A stretch of 64,000 bases of DNA from an uncultured Candidatus Melainabacteria bacterium (GTDB taxonomy: Bacteria > Cyanobacteriota > Vampirovibrionia > Gastranaerophilales > Gastranaerophilaceae), in NCBI GenBank assembly GCA_949927415.1, contig CATLFB010000001.1, forward strand, positions 124,001 to 188,000, in the 5' to 3' direction. The notes below the pieces were generated by a model. It did not search any database and was not told the origin of the DNA. It saw only the letters and a program-made list of their open reading frames with translations. Shown piece after piece: positions 41,115-48,208 of the stretch. Each line of letters begins with the position of its first letter. Position 1 is the first letter of the stretch. The translations under genes and the position numbers were made by a program.

Positions 41115-42203
41115 ATGCTTGTATCGGAATTTGATTACGAATTGCCGGAAGAACTTATCGCACAACTTCCTGCGGACAAACGCGAAAATTCAAGAATGAT
41201 GGTTCTTGATAGAGAAAGCCATGCGATTTCGCACAAGCATTTTTACGACATTGTTGAAGAAATCGAGGCTGACACGCTTCTTGTTTTGAACAACACAAAA
41301 GTTATGCCGGCGCGGTTAATCGGACACAAGGCGACGGGCGCTAGAATTGAAGTGTTCTTGTTGAAAAATATTAACCCCTCACCCGCCCTTCAGGCACCCT
41401 CTCCCAAAGGCAGAGGGGATGAAGACATTTGGGAAGTTCTTATAAAGCCTTCAAAGCGGATTAAGCCGGATACAATAATTGAAATAAGCGAAGAACTTTC
41501 CGTAAAGGCTCTTGAAAGAACAGAGGAAGACGGCGGCTGGATTGTGGAACTTCTTTACAGCGGAAATCTTTTGGATGTGCTTCACAGAAACGGCAACATT
41601 CCGCTTCCGCCTTATATTGAAAGAAAACTTGCTGATGATGAGATAAAAAAACTTGATTTTGAACGCTATCAGACTGTTTATGCAAAAGATGAAGGCTCAG
41701 TTGCAGCGCCCACTGCAGGCTTACATTTTACTGAAGAAATTTTGCATAAATTGAAAGATAAAGGCGTTGAAATAGCTTATGTCACTTTGAATGTAGGTTT
41801 AGGAACCTTCCGGCCTGTAAAGTGCGAAAACATTTTGGAGCATAAAATGCATTCCGAAACTTTTGAAATCACTGAAGAAACCGCTCGAAAGATTAATGAT
41901 GCTAAAGCAAACGGCAAAAAGATTACAGCCGTCGGAACAACGACCGTCAGAACGTTAGAGACGGCATTTCGGCAATTTGGAGAAATCAAGGCCTGCAAAT
42001 CAGCGTCCGAACTTTTCATTTACCCGCCGTATGAATTCAAGGTTATTGACAATTTGATTACGAATTTTCACCTACCGAAATCAACGCTTTTAATGCTTGT
42101 TTCTGCGCTTGCGGGCAAAGAATTTATATTCGAAGCCTACAGAGAAGCTGTTGATAATAAATACCGATTTTTCTCATACGGCGATTGCATGTTTATTAAA
42201 TAA
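41115..42203 (+). CDS. queA: tRNA preQ1(34) S-adenosylmethionine ribosyltransferase-isomerase
   Basis: 362 residues. It transfers and isomerises the ribosyl part of SAM onto preQ1 in the wobble position of GUN tRNAs, giving epoxyqueuosine. QueA blocks: MLVSEFDYELPEELIAQLPADKRENSRMMVLDR, LNNTKVMPARLIGHKATGA, YQTVYAKDEGSVAAPTAGLHFT and LITNFHLPKSTLLMLVSAL. Residues about 87-103 (NPSPALQAPSPKGRG) do not fit the family and correspond to a palindromic DNA repeat inserted in frame (41375-41418). The insert sits in a surface loop between EVFLL and WEVLIKPSKR, so activity is probably kept. It overlaps the convergent gene by 8 bp. Confidence 0.93.
   Translation: MLVSEFDYELPEELIAQLPADKRENSRMMVLDRESHAISHKHFYDIVEEIEADTLLVLNNTKVMPARLIGHKATGARIEVFLLKNINPSPALQAPSPKGRGDEDIWEVLIKPSKRIKPDTIIEISEELSVKALERTEEDGGWIVELLYSGNLLDVLHRNGNIPLPPYIERKLADDEIKKLDFERYQTVYAKDEGSVAAPTAGLHFTEEILHKLKDKGVEIAYVTLNVGLGTFRPVKCENILEHKMHSETFEITEETARKINDAKANGKKITAVGTTTVRTLETAFRQFGEIKACKSASELFIYPPYEFKVIDNLITNFHLPKSTLLMLVSALAGKEFIFEAYREAVDNKYRFFSYGDCMFIK
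41375..41418. repeat. Palindromic repeat inserted in frame within queA
   Basis: GC-rich 44-bp stretch in an otherwise balanced gene, starting CCCCTCACCCGCCC and ending GGCAGAGGGG. CCCCTC/GAGGGG and CCCTCT/AGAGGG can form nested hairpins. It resembles intergenic palindromic repeats and the in-frame palindromic elements known from Rickettsia proteins. Confidence 0.6.
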
Positions 42204-42816
42204 ATTTTTCAAGCCGTTTTTTATCTTTAGTCCACGGCCTGAAATCAGTTCCGCGATTAAGCATCACAAAATCTTCAAGCTCATCTCTGTATTTTATCTT
42301 CAACTTTGAAACTGATTTCGGAAAAACACAGATTTCACCTTTCGGAAGTTCTATCCCGTCAACAAGCGGATTTTCCGATTCAAAAAACCTCTGGGTCTTT
42401 GCAATACTTCGGGCTTCAAGCAGAGAAACTTTTTTCAAATTCAGAGATTTCAATCCGGAAACTGTATAAACATGCGGATTTGCATTTTGCAGCCGGCTTG
42501 TGCAGCCAATATGCGGCGGGGCGTCCTTGCTTCTGATATTTGCAAAATACGGGGCAAAAGATTTTGTTCTGAAAAGATAAATTCCCTTGCCGCGCTTGGC
42601 ACAACCTTCTCCAGTGCCGATTTTTGAACAGTCGAAAGCGTCGAATTTAAATGGCGAACCATGATATGCAATATCATCTGCAGATTTCGCTCCTGCAAAA
42701 ATTAGTTTCTGAGACTTTAGATTGTTAATTTTAGGCGCCCGCGTGAACAATATGCCCGATTTGCCGGCACATCTCACATAATTAAGAGTAAGCGCTGCAA
42801 GTTTTGATAGAACCAT
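42196..42816 (-). CDS. Putative ADP-ribosyltransferase-like protein
   Basis: 206 residues. AYHGSPFKFDAFDCSKIGTGEG (His52) followed by RGKGIYLFRTKSFAPYFA (Tyr80) is the pattern of ART folds in polyvalent and toxin proteins: YHG...F..F, G.G, then G-x-Y-F...A..YA. A Glu at 161 (PKGEICVFPKSVSKLKI) stands where the catalytic-strand residue is expected. The first 45 residues are hydrophobic to basic and may be a leader or an adaptor. AAGGGG is 7 nt before the ATG. The role could be protein modification in the cell or toward a competitor or host. Assignment is by motif, unproven. Confidence 0.55.
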   Translation of the reverse strand: MVLSKLAALTLNYVRCAGKSGILFTRAPKINNLKSQKLIFAGAKSADDIAYHGSPFKFDAFDCSKIGTGEGCAKRGKGIYLFRTKSFAPYFANIRSKDAPPHIGCTSRLQNANPHVYTVSGLKSLNLKKVSLLEARSIAKTQRFFESENPLVDGIELPKGEICVFPKSVSKLKIKYRDELEDFVMLNRGTDFRPWTKDKKRLEKFI

Positions 42817-43005
42817 TAAAATTCCCCTTATATGTATAAAGTATTTTTGTTATGAAAAATTGCGGGAACGCAAATATTTTTGACATTTTCTTAAAAATCA
42901 TTAATTCAAATAGAGGATAACAAAAGTAAACGGAAAAGGTAGAATAATTATGAAAAAAGTATTGGTGCATGCTGAAATTCACCAAAAAGACAAGGGGCGG
43001 AAATT

Positions 43006-43755
43006 ATGTTCTCGGAAATGATACAGGGATTACTAAATTCAGGCGGAAAAGCACAGGCTATGCAAAGATATGCACAGCTAAACAATCGTGTTGCAAATTA
43101 CAGAAACGAAATTACCCAGCCGCAAAATCCCATCGACACAATTTATCCGGCAGACCGCAAAAATGTGCAGTCTTTTGAAAATATTTTGAAAGCCTCAACA
43201 AAGGCCGATTTCGGCTCACTTTTGCTTAACCCCCAATCAATGAAAGTTAATGCAAATATTGTCAAAAACCAAAATCCGTCAGCCTCTTTGAATAATGCAC
43301 TCAAAGAACTTCAAAATACGAAAACAATTCAAAGTGCAGAAAATCTTTCTCTGAATACAACTTCCGCAACACCTGCCCAGCATCAGATTTTAGGCCTCAT
43401 CTCGCAGATTTCGCAAAAACACGGGATCGATGAAAATCTTATAAAAGCAGTTGTCAAACAGGAATCCGGCTTCAACACCCGTGCAAAATCAAAAGCGGGC
43501 GCAATGGGCTTAATGCAGCTTATGCCTGCAACAGCCGCAAGCCTGGGCGTCAAAGACCCTTACAATCCTGTTCAAAATGTCGAAGGCGGTGTAAAATATT
43601 TAAAATCAATGCTTAACAAATACAACGGCAATGTTATTTTAGCCCTTGCCGCTTATAACGCAGGCCCCGGTGCCGTTGACAGGTACGACGGAGTACCGCC
43701 GTATGCCGAAACACAAAATTATGTAAGAAATATTCTCGCAAATTATATTCAATAA
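43006..43755 (+). CDS. Lytic transglycosylase (SLT domain)
   Basis: 249 residues. Residues 1-125 are Asn/Gln/Ser-rich linker without an evident signal peptide. The SLT domain at about 128-249 has catalytic Glu in VVKQESGFNTRAKSKAGAMGLMQLMP, then NVEGGVKYLKSMLNKYNGNVILALAAYNAGPGAVDRYDGVPPY and ETQNYVRNI. It cleaves peptidoglycan between MurNAc and GlcNAc, leaving 1,6-anhydroMurNAc, in cell-wall turnover or to make room for envelope machines. Shine-Dalgarno AAGGGGCGG precedes the ATG. The small gene at 43807 follows in the same direction. Confidence 0.9.
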   Translation: MFSEMIQGLLNSGGKAQAMQRYAQLNNRVANYRNEITQPQNPIDTIYPADRKNVQSFENILKASTKADFGSLLLNPQSMKVNANIVKNQNPSASLNNALKELQNTKTIQSAENLSLNTTSATPAQHQILGLISQISQKHGIDENLIKAVVKQESGFNTRAKSKAGAMGLMQLMPATAASLGVKDPYNPVQNVEGGVKYLKSMLNKYNGNVILALAAYNAGPGAVDRYDGVPPYAETQNYVRNILANYIQ

Positions 43756-43806
43756 GTAGCAAAAAATTTTTATCACAGTTTTTTACTGTACAGCAGGAGT
43801 TTAAAA

Positions 43807-44061
43807 ATGATTAGAAATATAAATTACAGTGCAGTAAATTATTCATTTTGTTCTAAAAAAGCTTTTGACGAGGCAGCTGAGCGGGGGCAGGTTGAATATT
43901 CCCATAAATTTTTCCTTGATCAGGAAAGAGAAGCCGCAAAATCCCATATTCAGCACTACATCGAAAAAAGCGAGGCCGATGAAGTTTTAAAACACAAAAC
44001 AAAAGGCATCTTTTCACAGCTTGAAAACTTTGTAAAAACTAAAATCAAAAAGATAAAGTAA
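43807..44061 (+). CDS. Small hypothetical protein (84 aa)
   Basis: CAGGAG lies 7 nt before the ATG. The sequence MIRNINYSAVNYSFCSKKAF is followed by a charged helix (QEREAAKSHIQHYIEKSEADEVLKHKTK) and a basic end KTKIKKIK. I do not recognise it. It follows the transglycosylase gene and precedes the MCE gene, all on the same strand. Probably lineage-specific. Confidence 0.65.
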   Translation: MIRNINYSAVNYSFCSKKAFDEAAERGQVEYSHKFFLDQEREAAKSHIQHYIEKSEADEVLKHKTKGIFSQLENFVKTKIKKIK

Positions 44062-44141
44062 TCGCTATTATTAATTCTTTGCATTAAATAATTTTTTCTG
44101 TTACAATAATCCTGTCTATTGCGTAAAAGGAAAGGTTATTA

Positions 44142-45503
44142 ATGAAATTTTCATCATCTTTTAAAGTAGGGCTTTTGACTCTTCTGTCATTAATTCTTCT
44201 GTTCGGCGTTGTGCTAAAAGTAAAGGGGCGCGCGCTGACTTCCGCAAAAAGAATTGAGATAAACTTTAAAGATGTAAACGGCATGCGCACAGGCTCCGGC
44301 GTTCAAATGATGGGGCTTAAAGTCGGTCAGGTTGAAGAAATAACCCCGATTATTGACAGCGAAGACAGCTATGTAAAAGTCAAATTCGTAATAACAGAAC
44401 CCAATATCGAAATCCCGAAAGCGTCAGTATTTTCAATCCAGCAATCAGGACTTATAGGAGAACTTTTCCTTGAAATTACCCCCCCGAGAACCAGAACTAT
44501 CTACATTCCGATGGAAAACAAAAACGTTCTCTATAAAGACGACGCTGTTCAAATGAAACTTGACGACGATTTATATGATGTCGGAAAAATTAAAAATATT
44601 GAAGTTGTAGCAAGAGAAGTTATTCCTTTTAATATTCAGGATTCAATTAAGACAAAAAATGCCTATAAAGTTGATTATATTGTAAATCTTCCGGGCTTAA
44701 TCCTTCCGGAATTTTTGAAGGGAAAAGCGGTTTCGGATGAAGGCAGGAAAAAGCTTTTAATCTCAACGCTTGATAATGTAACTCTTCCTTACCCGACTCA
44801 AACGTCTCCTTACACGGTAGTTGAGCCGATGAGACTTTCAGACTTTATGGAATGGCAGTACAAAGCCGCTGAATCGCTCACAGAAACAAACCAGAAAGTT
44901 AACGAACTTCTATCTGATGAAGTTATTGCAGAGTTGAAAAATTCAGTTAAAAACATCAACAATCTGACCAACCAAACAGCCGCTACAATGAGTAAAGTCG
45001 ACAGCCTTGTAGATTCTTCTCATGAAGATATCAAGACATTGATGGCACTTCTTGACAGAACATCAAACGATTTTAATTCGCTTTCTACCAACATCAACGG
45101 AATTCTGGGCGATGAACAATTCAAGACAACAATGCTCTCGACCGCAAATTCAATGGACAAACTGGCACAGAATATCAACAAAATCGTCGGAAACGAAGAG
45201 GAAGCCGAAAAACTTGCCGCCGATATCAGAGAAATTACACACAATGCAAACGAAATCAGCGGTTATATAAACGGCATGACCAAAGACGACCAGCTGAAAA
45301 AAGATTTGTCATACACTGTTGCAAACGCAAACAAGGCAATGCTGAATTTGAACACAGCACTTGCCTCCGTCAACAAAATGACACCTGAAAAGAAAACCGA
45401 ATTGCAGTCAATTCTTGATGATACGAAAGTTACGACATGCAATTTAAGAAAATTCTCGGAAAAACTTAACAAAAGATTCCTTCTTTGGAGATTGATGTTC
45501 TAA
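44142..45503 (+). CDS. MCE/MlaD family protein
   Basis: 453 residues. One N-terminal membrane span (FKVGLLTLLSLILLFGVVLKV), then the MCE domain at about 37-115: IEINFKDVNGMRTGSGVQMMGLKVGQVEEITP ... SVFSIQQSGLIGELFLEIT. The C-terminal half (from about 250) is a long helical coiled region with NLTNQTAATMSKVDSL and repeated NxNKxx patterns, longer than E. coli MlaD. MCE proteins carry lipids across the periplasm to maintain the outer membrane. AAAGG precedes the ATG by about 10 nt. It is followed by lpxK, linking it to envelope lipids. The ABC partner genes are not in the window. Confidence 0.88.
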   Translation: MKFSSSFKVGLLTLLSLILLFGVVLKVKGRALTSAKRIEINFKDVNGMRTGSGVQMMGLKVGQVEEITPIIDSEDSYVKVKFVITEPNIEIPKASVFSIQQSGLIGELFLEITPPRTRTIYIPMENKNVLYKDDAVQMKLDDDLYDVGKIKNIEVVAREVIPFNIQDSIKTKNAYKVDYIVNLPGLILPEFLKGKAVSDEGRKKLLISTLDNVTLPYPTQTSPYTVVEPMRLSDFMEWQYKAAESLTETNQKVNELLSDEVIAELKNSVKNINNLTNQTAATMSKVDSLVDSSHEDIKTLMALLDRTSNDFNSLSTNINGILGDEQFKTTMLSTANSMDKLAQNINKIVGNEEEAEKLAADIREITHNANEISGYINGMTKDDQLKKDLSYTVANANKAMLNLNTALASVNKMTPEKKTELQSILDDTKVTTCNLRKFSEKLNKRFLLWRLMF

Positions 45504-45583
45504 ATCTTTTTCTCACGCCTTTGCCGGTCTTTCGCAAACACCCCTGAGCGCCGGAAATGACGGGGAGAAAGTCAAAGGAAGTT

Positions 45584-46615
45584 ATGAATATAAAAACAGA
45601 AATTACAAAAATTCACTACGATAAAAATGCAACAGGCGCACTTTTCAAACTTCTGGAATTCGCAAGCCTGTTTTACGGAGCCGCAAGCACATTTAAAAAT
45701 CTTCTCTACGACAAAAAGATTTTAAAACCGAAAAAAGTAAACGCGTTTGTAATTTCAGTCGGCAATCTCACAACCGGCGGCGTCGGCAAAACACCTGTTG
45801 TATCTGAAATTGCAAAGTATTTTATTTCAAAAGGCGAAAAAACCGCAATAATTTCGCGCGGATACGGCGGCGCTCTATCGAACAAACAAATAAATGTAAT
45901 TTCAGACGGAAAAGAAATTTATCATAACGCAAAACTCGCTGGCGACGAACCTTTCTGGCTTGCGAAAAACACAACAGGCGCAATCGTCATAACTTCCAAA
46001 AACAGAATTGTTGCGGCTGAATATGCGCATGAAAAATACGGCGCGACTAAAATCATTCTTGATGACGGCTTCCAACACAGAAAACTACACAGGGATTTGG
46101 ATATCGTGCTCACGGATAGCGACAAAATGTACGGCAATGAGCATCTTTTGCCCGCAGGCCCCTTGAGAGAAGGAAAAGAAGCCTTCAAACGCATAGACAA
46201 ACTGGTTCTGGTAAGCAAAAACACAAATCATACACGCGCCGAAAAATTGGCAAAAATTACCGCGAAAAAAGGCGGAATTCCAACAATTGTCTGCTATACG
46301 GAGCCTGATTATGTTTACAATATTAAAAACGGCGAAATCTTAAAAGAGGGCTCTTCTATCACCGCAATGAGCGCAATCGGACAACCCGAACAGTTTTACA
46401 AATTCCTCGGCAATTACAAAACGGAAAAAACAATAACCTTCGACGACCATCACTGCTACTGCCCGGAAGATTTACCCTCCGGCACAATCGTCACCACGGA
46501 AAAAGACGCGGTTAAACTTCTATCATTCGCCCGTGATGATATATACGCACTGAAATTAAGAACAAAAATTGATATGGAAAAGCTCTTTGAAAATACCAAA
46601 GAGCCTGTAATTTAG
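45584..46615 (+). CDS. lpxK: Tetraacyldisaccharide 4'-kinase
   Basis: 343 residues from the ATG at 45584 (AAAGGAAG 6 nt upstream). It phosphorylates the 4' position of the lipid A disaccharide at the inner membrane. N-terminal amphipathic helix LLEFASLFYGAASTFKNLLYD, then Walker A ISVGNLTTGGVGKTPVV at about 56-72, ISRGYGG, LAGDEPFWLAKNT and ILDDGFQHRKLHRDLDIVL (the DDGFQH catalytic block) at about 158. Presence of LpxK shows that the organism makes lipid A and has an outer membrane. The spacer before it holds a GC-rich repeat-like stretch (about 45536-45570). Confidence 0.92.
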   Translation: MNIKTEITKIHYDKNATGALFKLLEFASLFYGAASTFKNLLYDKKILKPKKVNAFVISVGNLTTGGVGKTPVVSEIAKYFISKGEKTAIISRGYGGALSNKQINVISDGKEIYHNAKLAGDEPFWLAKNTTGAIVITSKNRIVAAEYAHEKYGATKIILDDGFQHRKLHRDLDIVLTDSDKMYGNEHLLPAGPLREGKEAFKRIDKLVLVSKNTNHTRAEKLAKITAKKGGIPTIVCYTEPDYVYNIKNGEILKEGSSITAMSAIGQPEQFYKFLGNYKTEKTITFDDHHCYCPEDLPSGTIVTTEKDAVKLLSFARDDIYALKLRTKIDMEKLFENTKEPVI

Positions 46616-46646
46616 AAATTCACTTTATTTTCCGAGCCGAGGGAAT

Positions 46647-47411
46647 TTACCATGGATAATCATCCGTAAACTTCCAGTTGTTCATTTGAAGAAGCTTACA
46701 GCAAAATGTTCCGGCAAATTTGGTTGTACCCTTATCGCAACCGCGATCAGAATGGGTTTTTAATTTTTCGTATGTTCCATCCCACTGATAAGCATAAGGC
46801 TCGACGCTTGTTTTTCTGTTTAAGGAGCGTGTAATCGTGTTGCCGTCCTCGTCCATGCCTTCTACTTTGTTGAACTGAAAAGCAAATACATTTCTTACAC
46901 TTACATCTTCTAATTTACCGTTGACAAAATAAAATATATCTCCACCCATGCTGTCATATCTGAAAATAAACATCCCGCCGGCCTGCATGTAAACACAAAT
47001 CCCCTCTTGATAACAGTTGTCAATGCGATTGTATTTGATATGCTTTCCAAAATAAGTTTTGAAAAATTGCAGATTTTCTTCATAGGTCAATCTCTTTGGC
47101 TTTCCCATCCAATTTTCTACATCGCCATGTTCTGCAATCGAAAACTGCACTGCGTTATTCATCGTGTTGTAAAATTTGTGAACTTTTTTTGCTGTGGCTT
47201 CTTTCTGAGCATTGCCGATTACAGACGGCAGAGTCATCGCCGCAACAATTCCGATTATCCCAAGCATAATAAGAACTTCAGCTAAAGTGAACGCAGATTT
47301 TTTATAAGCTGAAAAACGTTTTAAAAATGCTCCCGGCGCAAATAAATAATTTTGGGTCCAAAACCTTTCAGGAAGGCTATTTCCAGGTACCCCCCCCCCC
47401 CGCAAAATCAA
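46647..47411 (-). CDS. Prepilin with poly-G tract in its leader (frame-off as sequenced)
   Basis: The prepilin signal AFTLAEVLIMLGIIGIVAAMTLPSV starts about 39 residues in, followed by a 190-residue pilin-like domain with Cys pairs and ending LLQMNNWKFTDDYPW. The best start, ATG at 47421 with AAAGGAGG 7 nt upstream, reads MTILDFAGGGGTWK and stops, because the G12 tract (47390-47401) puts it out of frame. With 11 G it would read MTILDFAGGGVPGNSLPERF and continue into the pilin. The in-frame alternative is the TTG at 47411. This suggests on/off switching by slippage, currently off. Sequencing error in the homopolymer is the main alternative. Confidence 0.75.
   Translation of the reverse strand: MILRGGGVPGNSLPERFWTQNYLFAPGAFLKRFSAYKKSAFTLAEVLIMLGIIGIVAAMTLPSVIGNAQKEATAKKVHKFYNTMNNAVQFSIAEHGDVENWMGKPKRLTYEENLQFFKTYFGKHIKYNRIDNCYQEGICVYMQAGGMFIFRYDSMGGDIFYFVNGKLEDVSVRNVFAFQFNKVEGMDEDGNTITRSLNRKTSVEPYAYQWDGTYEKLKTHSDRGCDKGTTKFAGTFCCKLLQMNNWKFTDDYPW
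47390..47401 (-). repeat. Homopolymer G12 (contingency-type tract)
   Basis: Twelve C on the plus strand, G12 in the coding sense, 19 nt after the ATG of the prepilin gene. Confidence 0.85.
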
Positions 47412-47489
47412 GAATAGTCATACTTTTACCTCCTTTTTTCTTCTGCAATAATTATAACATAATTTTGCACATTCTTCAAGTAAAAAATC

Positions 47490-47518
47490 TTGAATAAAAA
47501 TAAAATTAGCGCTAAAAT
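47490..47518 (+). promoter_or_regulatory. Promoter of nth
   Basis: TTGAAT, exactly 17 bp, TAAAAT, then 6 nt to the ATG at 47525: a leaderless configuration. Confidence 0.65.
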
Positions 47519-47524
47519 CATTTT

Positions 47525-48148
47525 ATGATAGAAAAAATCGTTCAAAAACTTATTGAAGCAAACCAGCCACGACGGGAATTCGTTTTGCTCATGGAAGAAT
47601 TCAAAGACCCGTATCTGGTTTTGATTGCCTGCATCTTAAGCCTTAGAACAAACGATTTGACAACATATCCGGCGACCTTGCGAATGCTTGAAATCGGCAG
47701 AGAACCAAAAGATTTTGCCTGCTGCGATGTTGAAAAATTAGCAAAAGCGATTTATCCGGTCGGTTTTTATCAGAACAAAGCAAAACAAATCGTCGAACTT
47801 TCAAAAATTATTGTTGAAAAGCTTGATAACAAGGTTCCAGATACAATTGAGGAATTAATAAAATTCAACGGCGTCGGCCGAAAAACCGCAAATCTTGTTC
47901 TGGCAAAAGGTTTCGGAATTCCGGCAATCTGCGTCGATGTTCATGTTCACAGAATCTGCAACCGCCTTGGATACGTTAAAACCAAAAATCCTGAAGAAAC
48001 AGAATTTGCACTGCGCGAAAAATTGCCGAAAAAATACTGGCTCGACATAAATACGCTTTTAGTAACCCACGGTCAGAACGTCTGCAAGCCGATTAAGCCC
48101 AATTGCTCAATCTGTCCGATTAAAGATTATTGCGCAAAACTCATTTAA
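47525..48148 (+). CDS. nth: Endonuclease III
   Basis: 207 residues. DNA glycosylase/AP lyase for oxidised pyrimidines. Helix-hairpin-helix LIKFNGVGRKTANLVLAKGF carries the catalytic Lys, with the catalytic Asp in ICVDVHVHRICNRLG. The C-terminal [4Fe-4S] cluster is CKPIKPNCSICPIKDYC with the standard C-x6-C-x2-C-x5-C spacing. Full length. No Shine-Dalgarno; its promoter ends 6 nt before the ATG. Followed closely by the DUF2339 gene. Confidence 0.94.
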   Translation: MIEKIVQKLIEANQPRREFVLLMEEFKDPYLVLIACILSLRTNDLTTYPATLRMLEIGREPKDFACCDVEKLAKAIYPVGFYQNKAKQIVELSKIIVEKLDNKVPDTIEELIKFNGVGRKTANLVLAKGFGIPAICVDVHVHRICNRLGYVKTKNPEETEFALREKLPKKYWLDINTLLVTHGQNVCKPIKPNCSICPIKDYCAKLI

Positions 48149-48208
48149 CAAATTGACTTGCTGTTGCCATGCCTGCTATCATTAAACTATCAAAAATCGG
48201 AGGGAGAT

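Noticed and set aside
42950-43021. 23-codon ORF (MKKVLVHAEIHQ...) before the transglycosylase gene
   Set aside because: Overlaps the transglycosylase start and Shine-Dalgarno, and nothing else supports it. A leader peptide is possible but cannot be supported.
45536-45570. Repeat-like GC-rich stretch (CGCCGGAAATGACGGGGAG) before lpxK as a distinct element
   Set aside because: It looks like a fragment of a dispersed repeat, but no second copy is visible in the window, so it cannot be supported.
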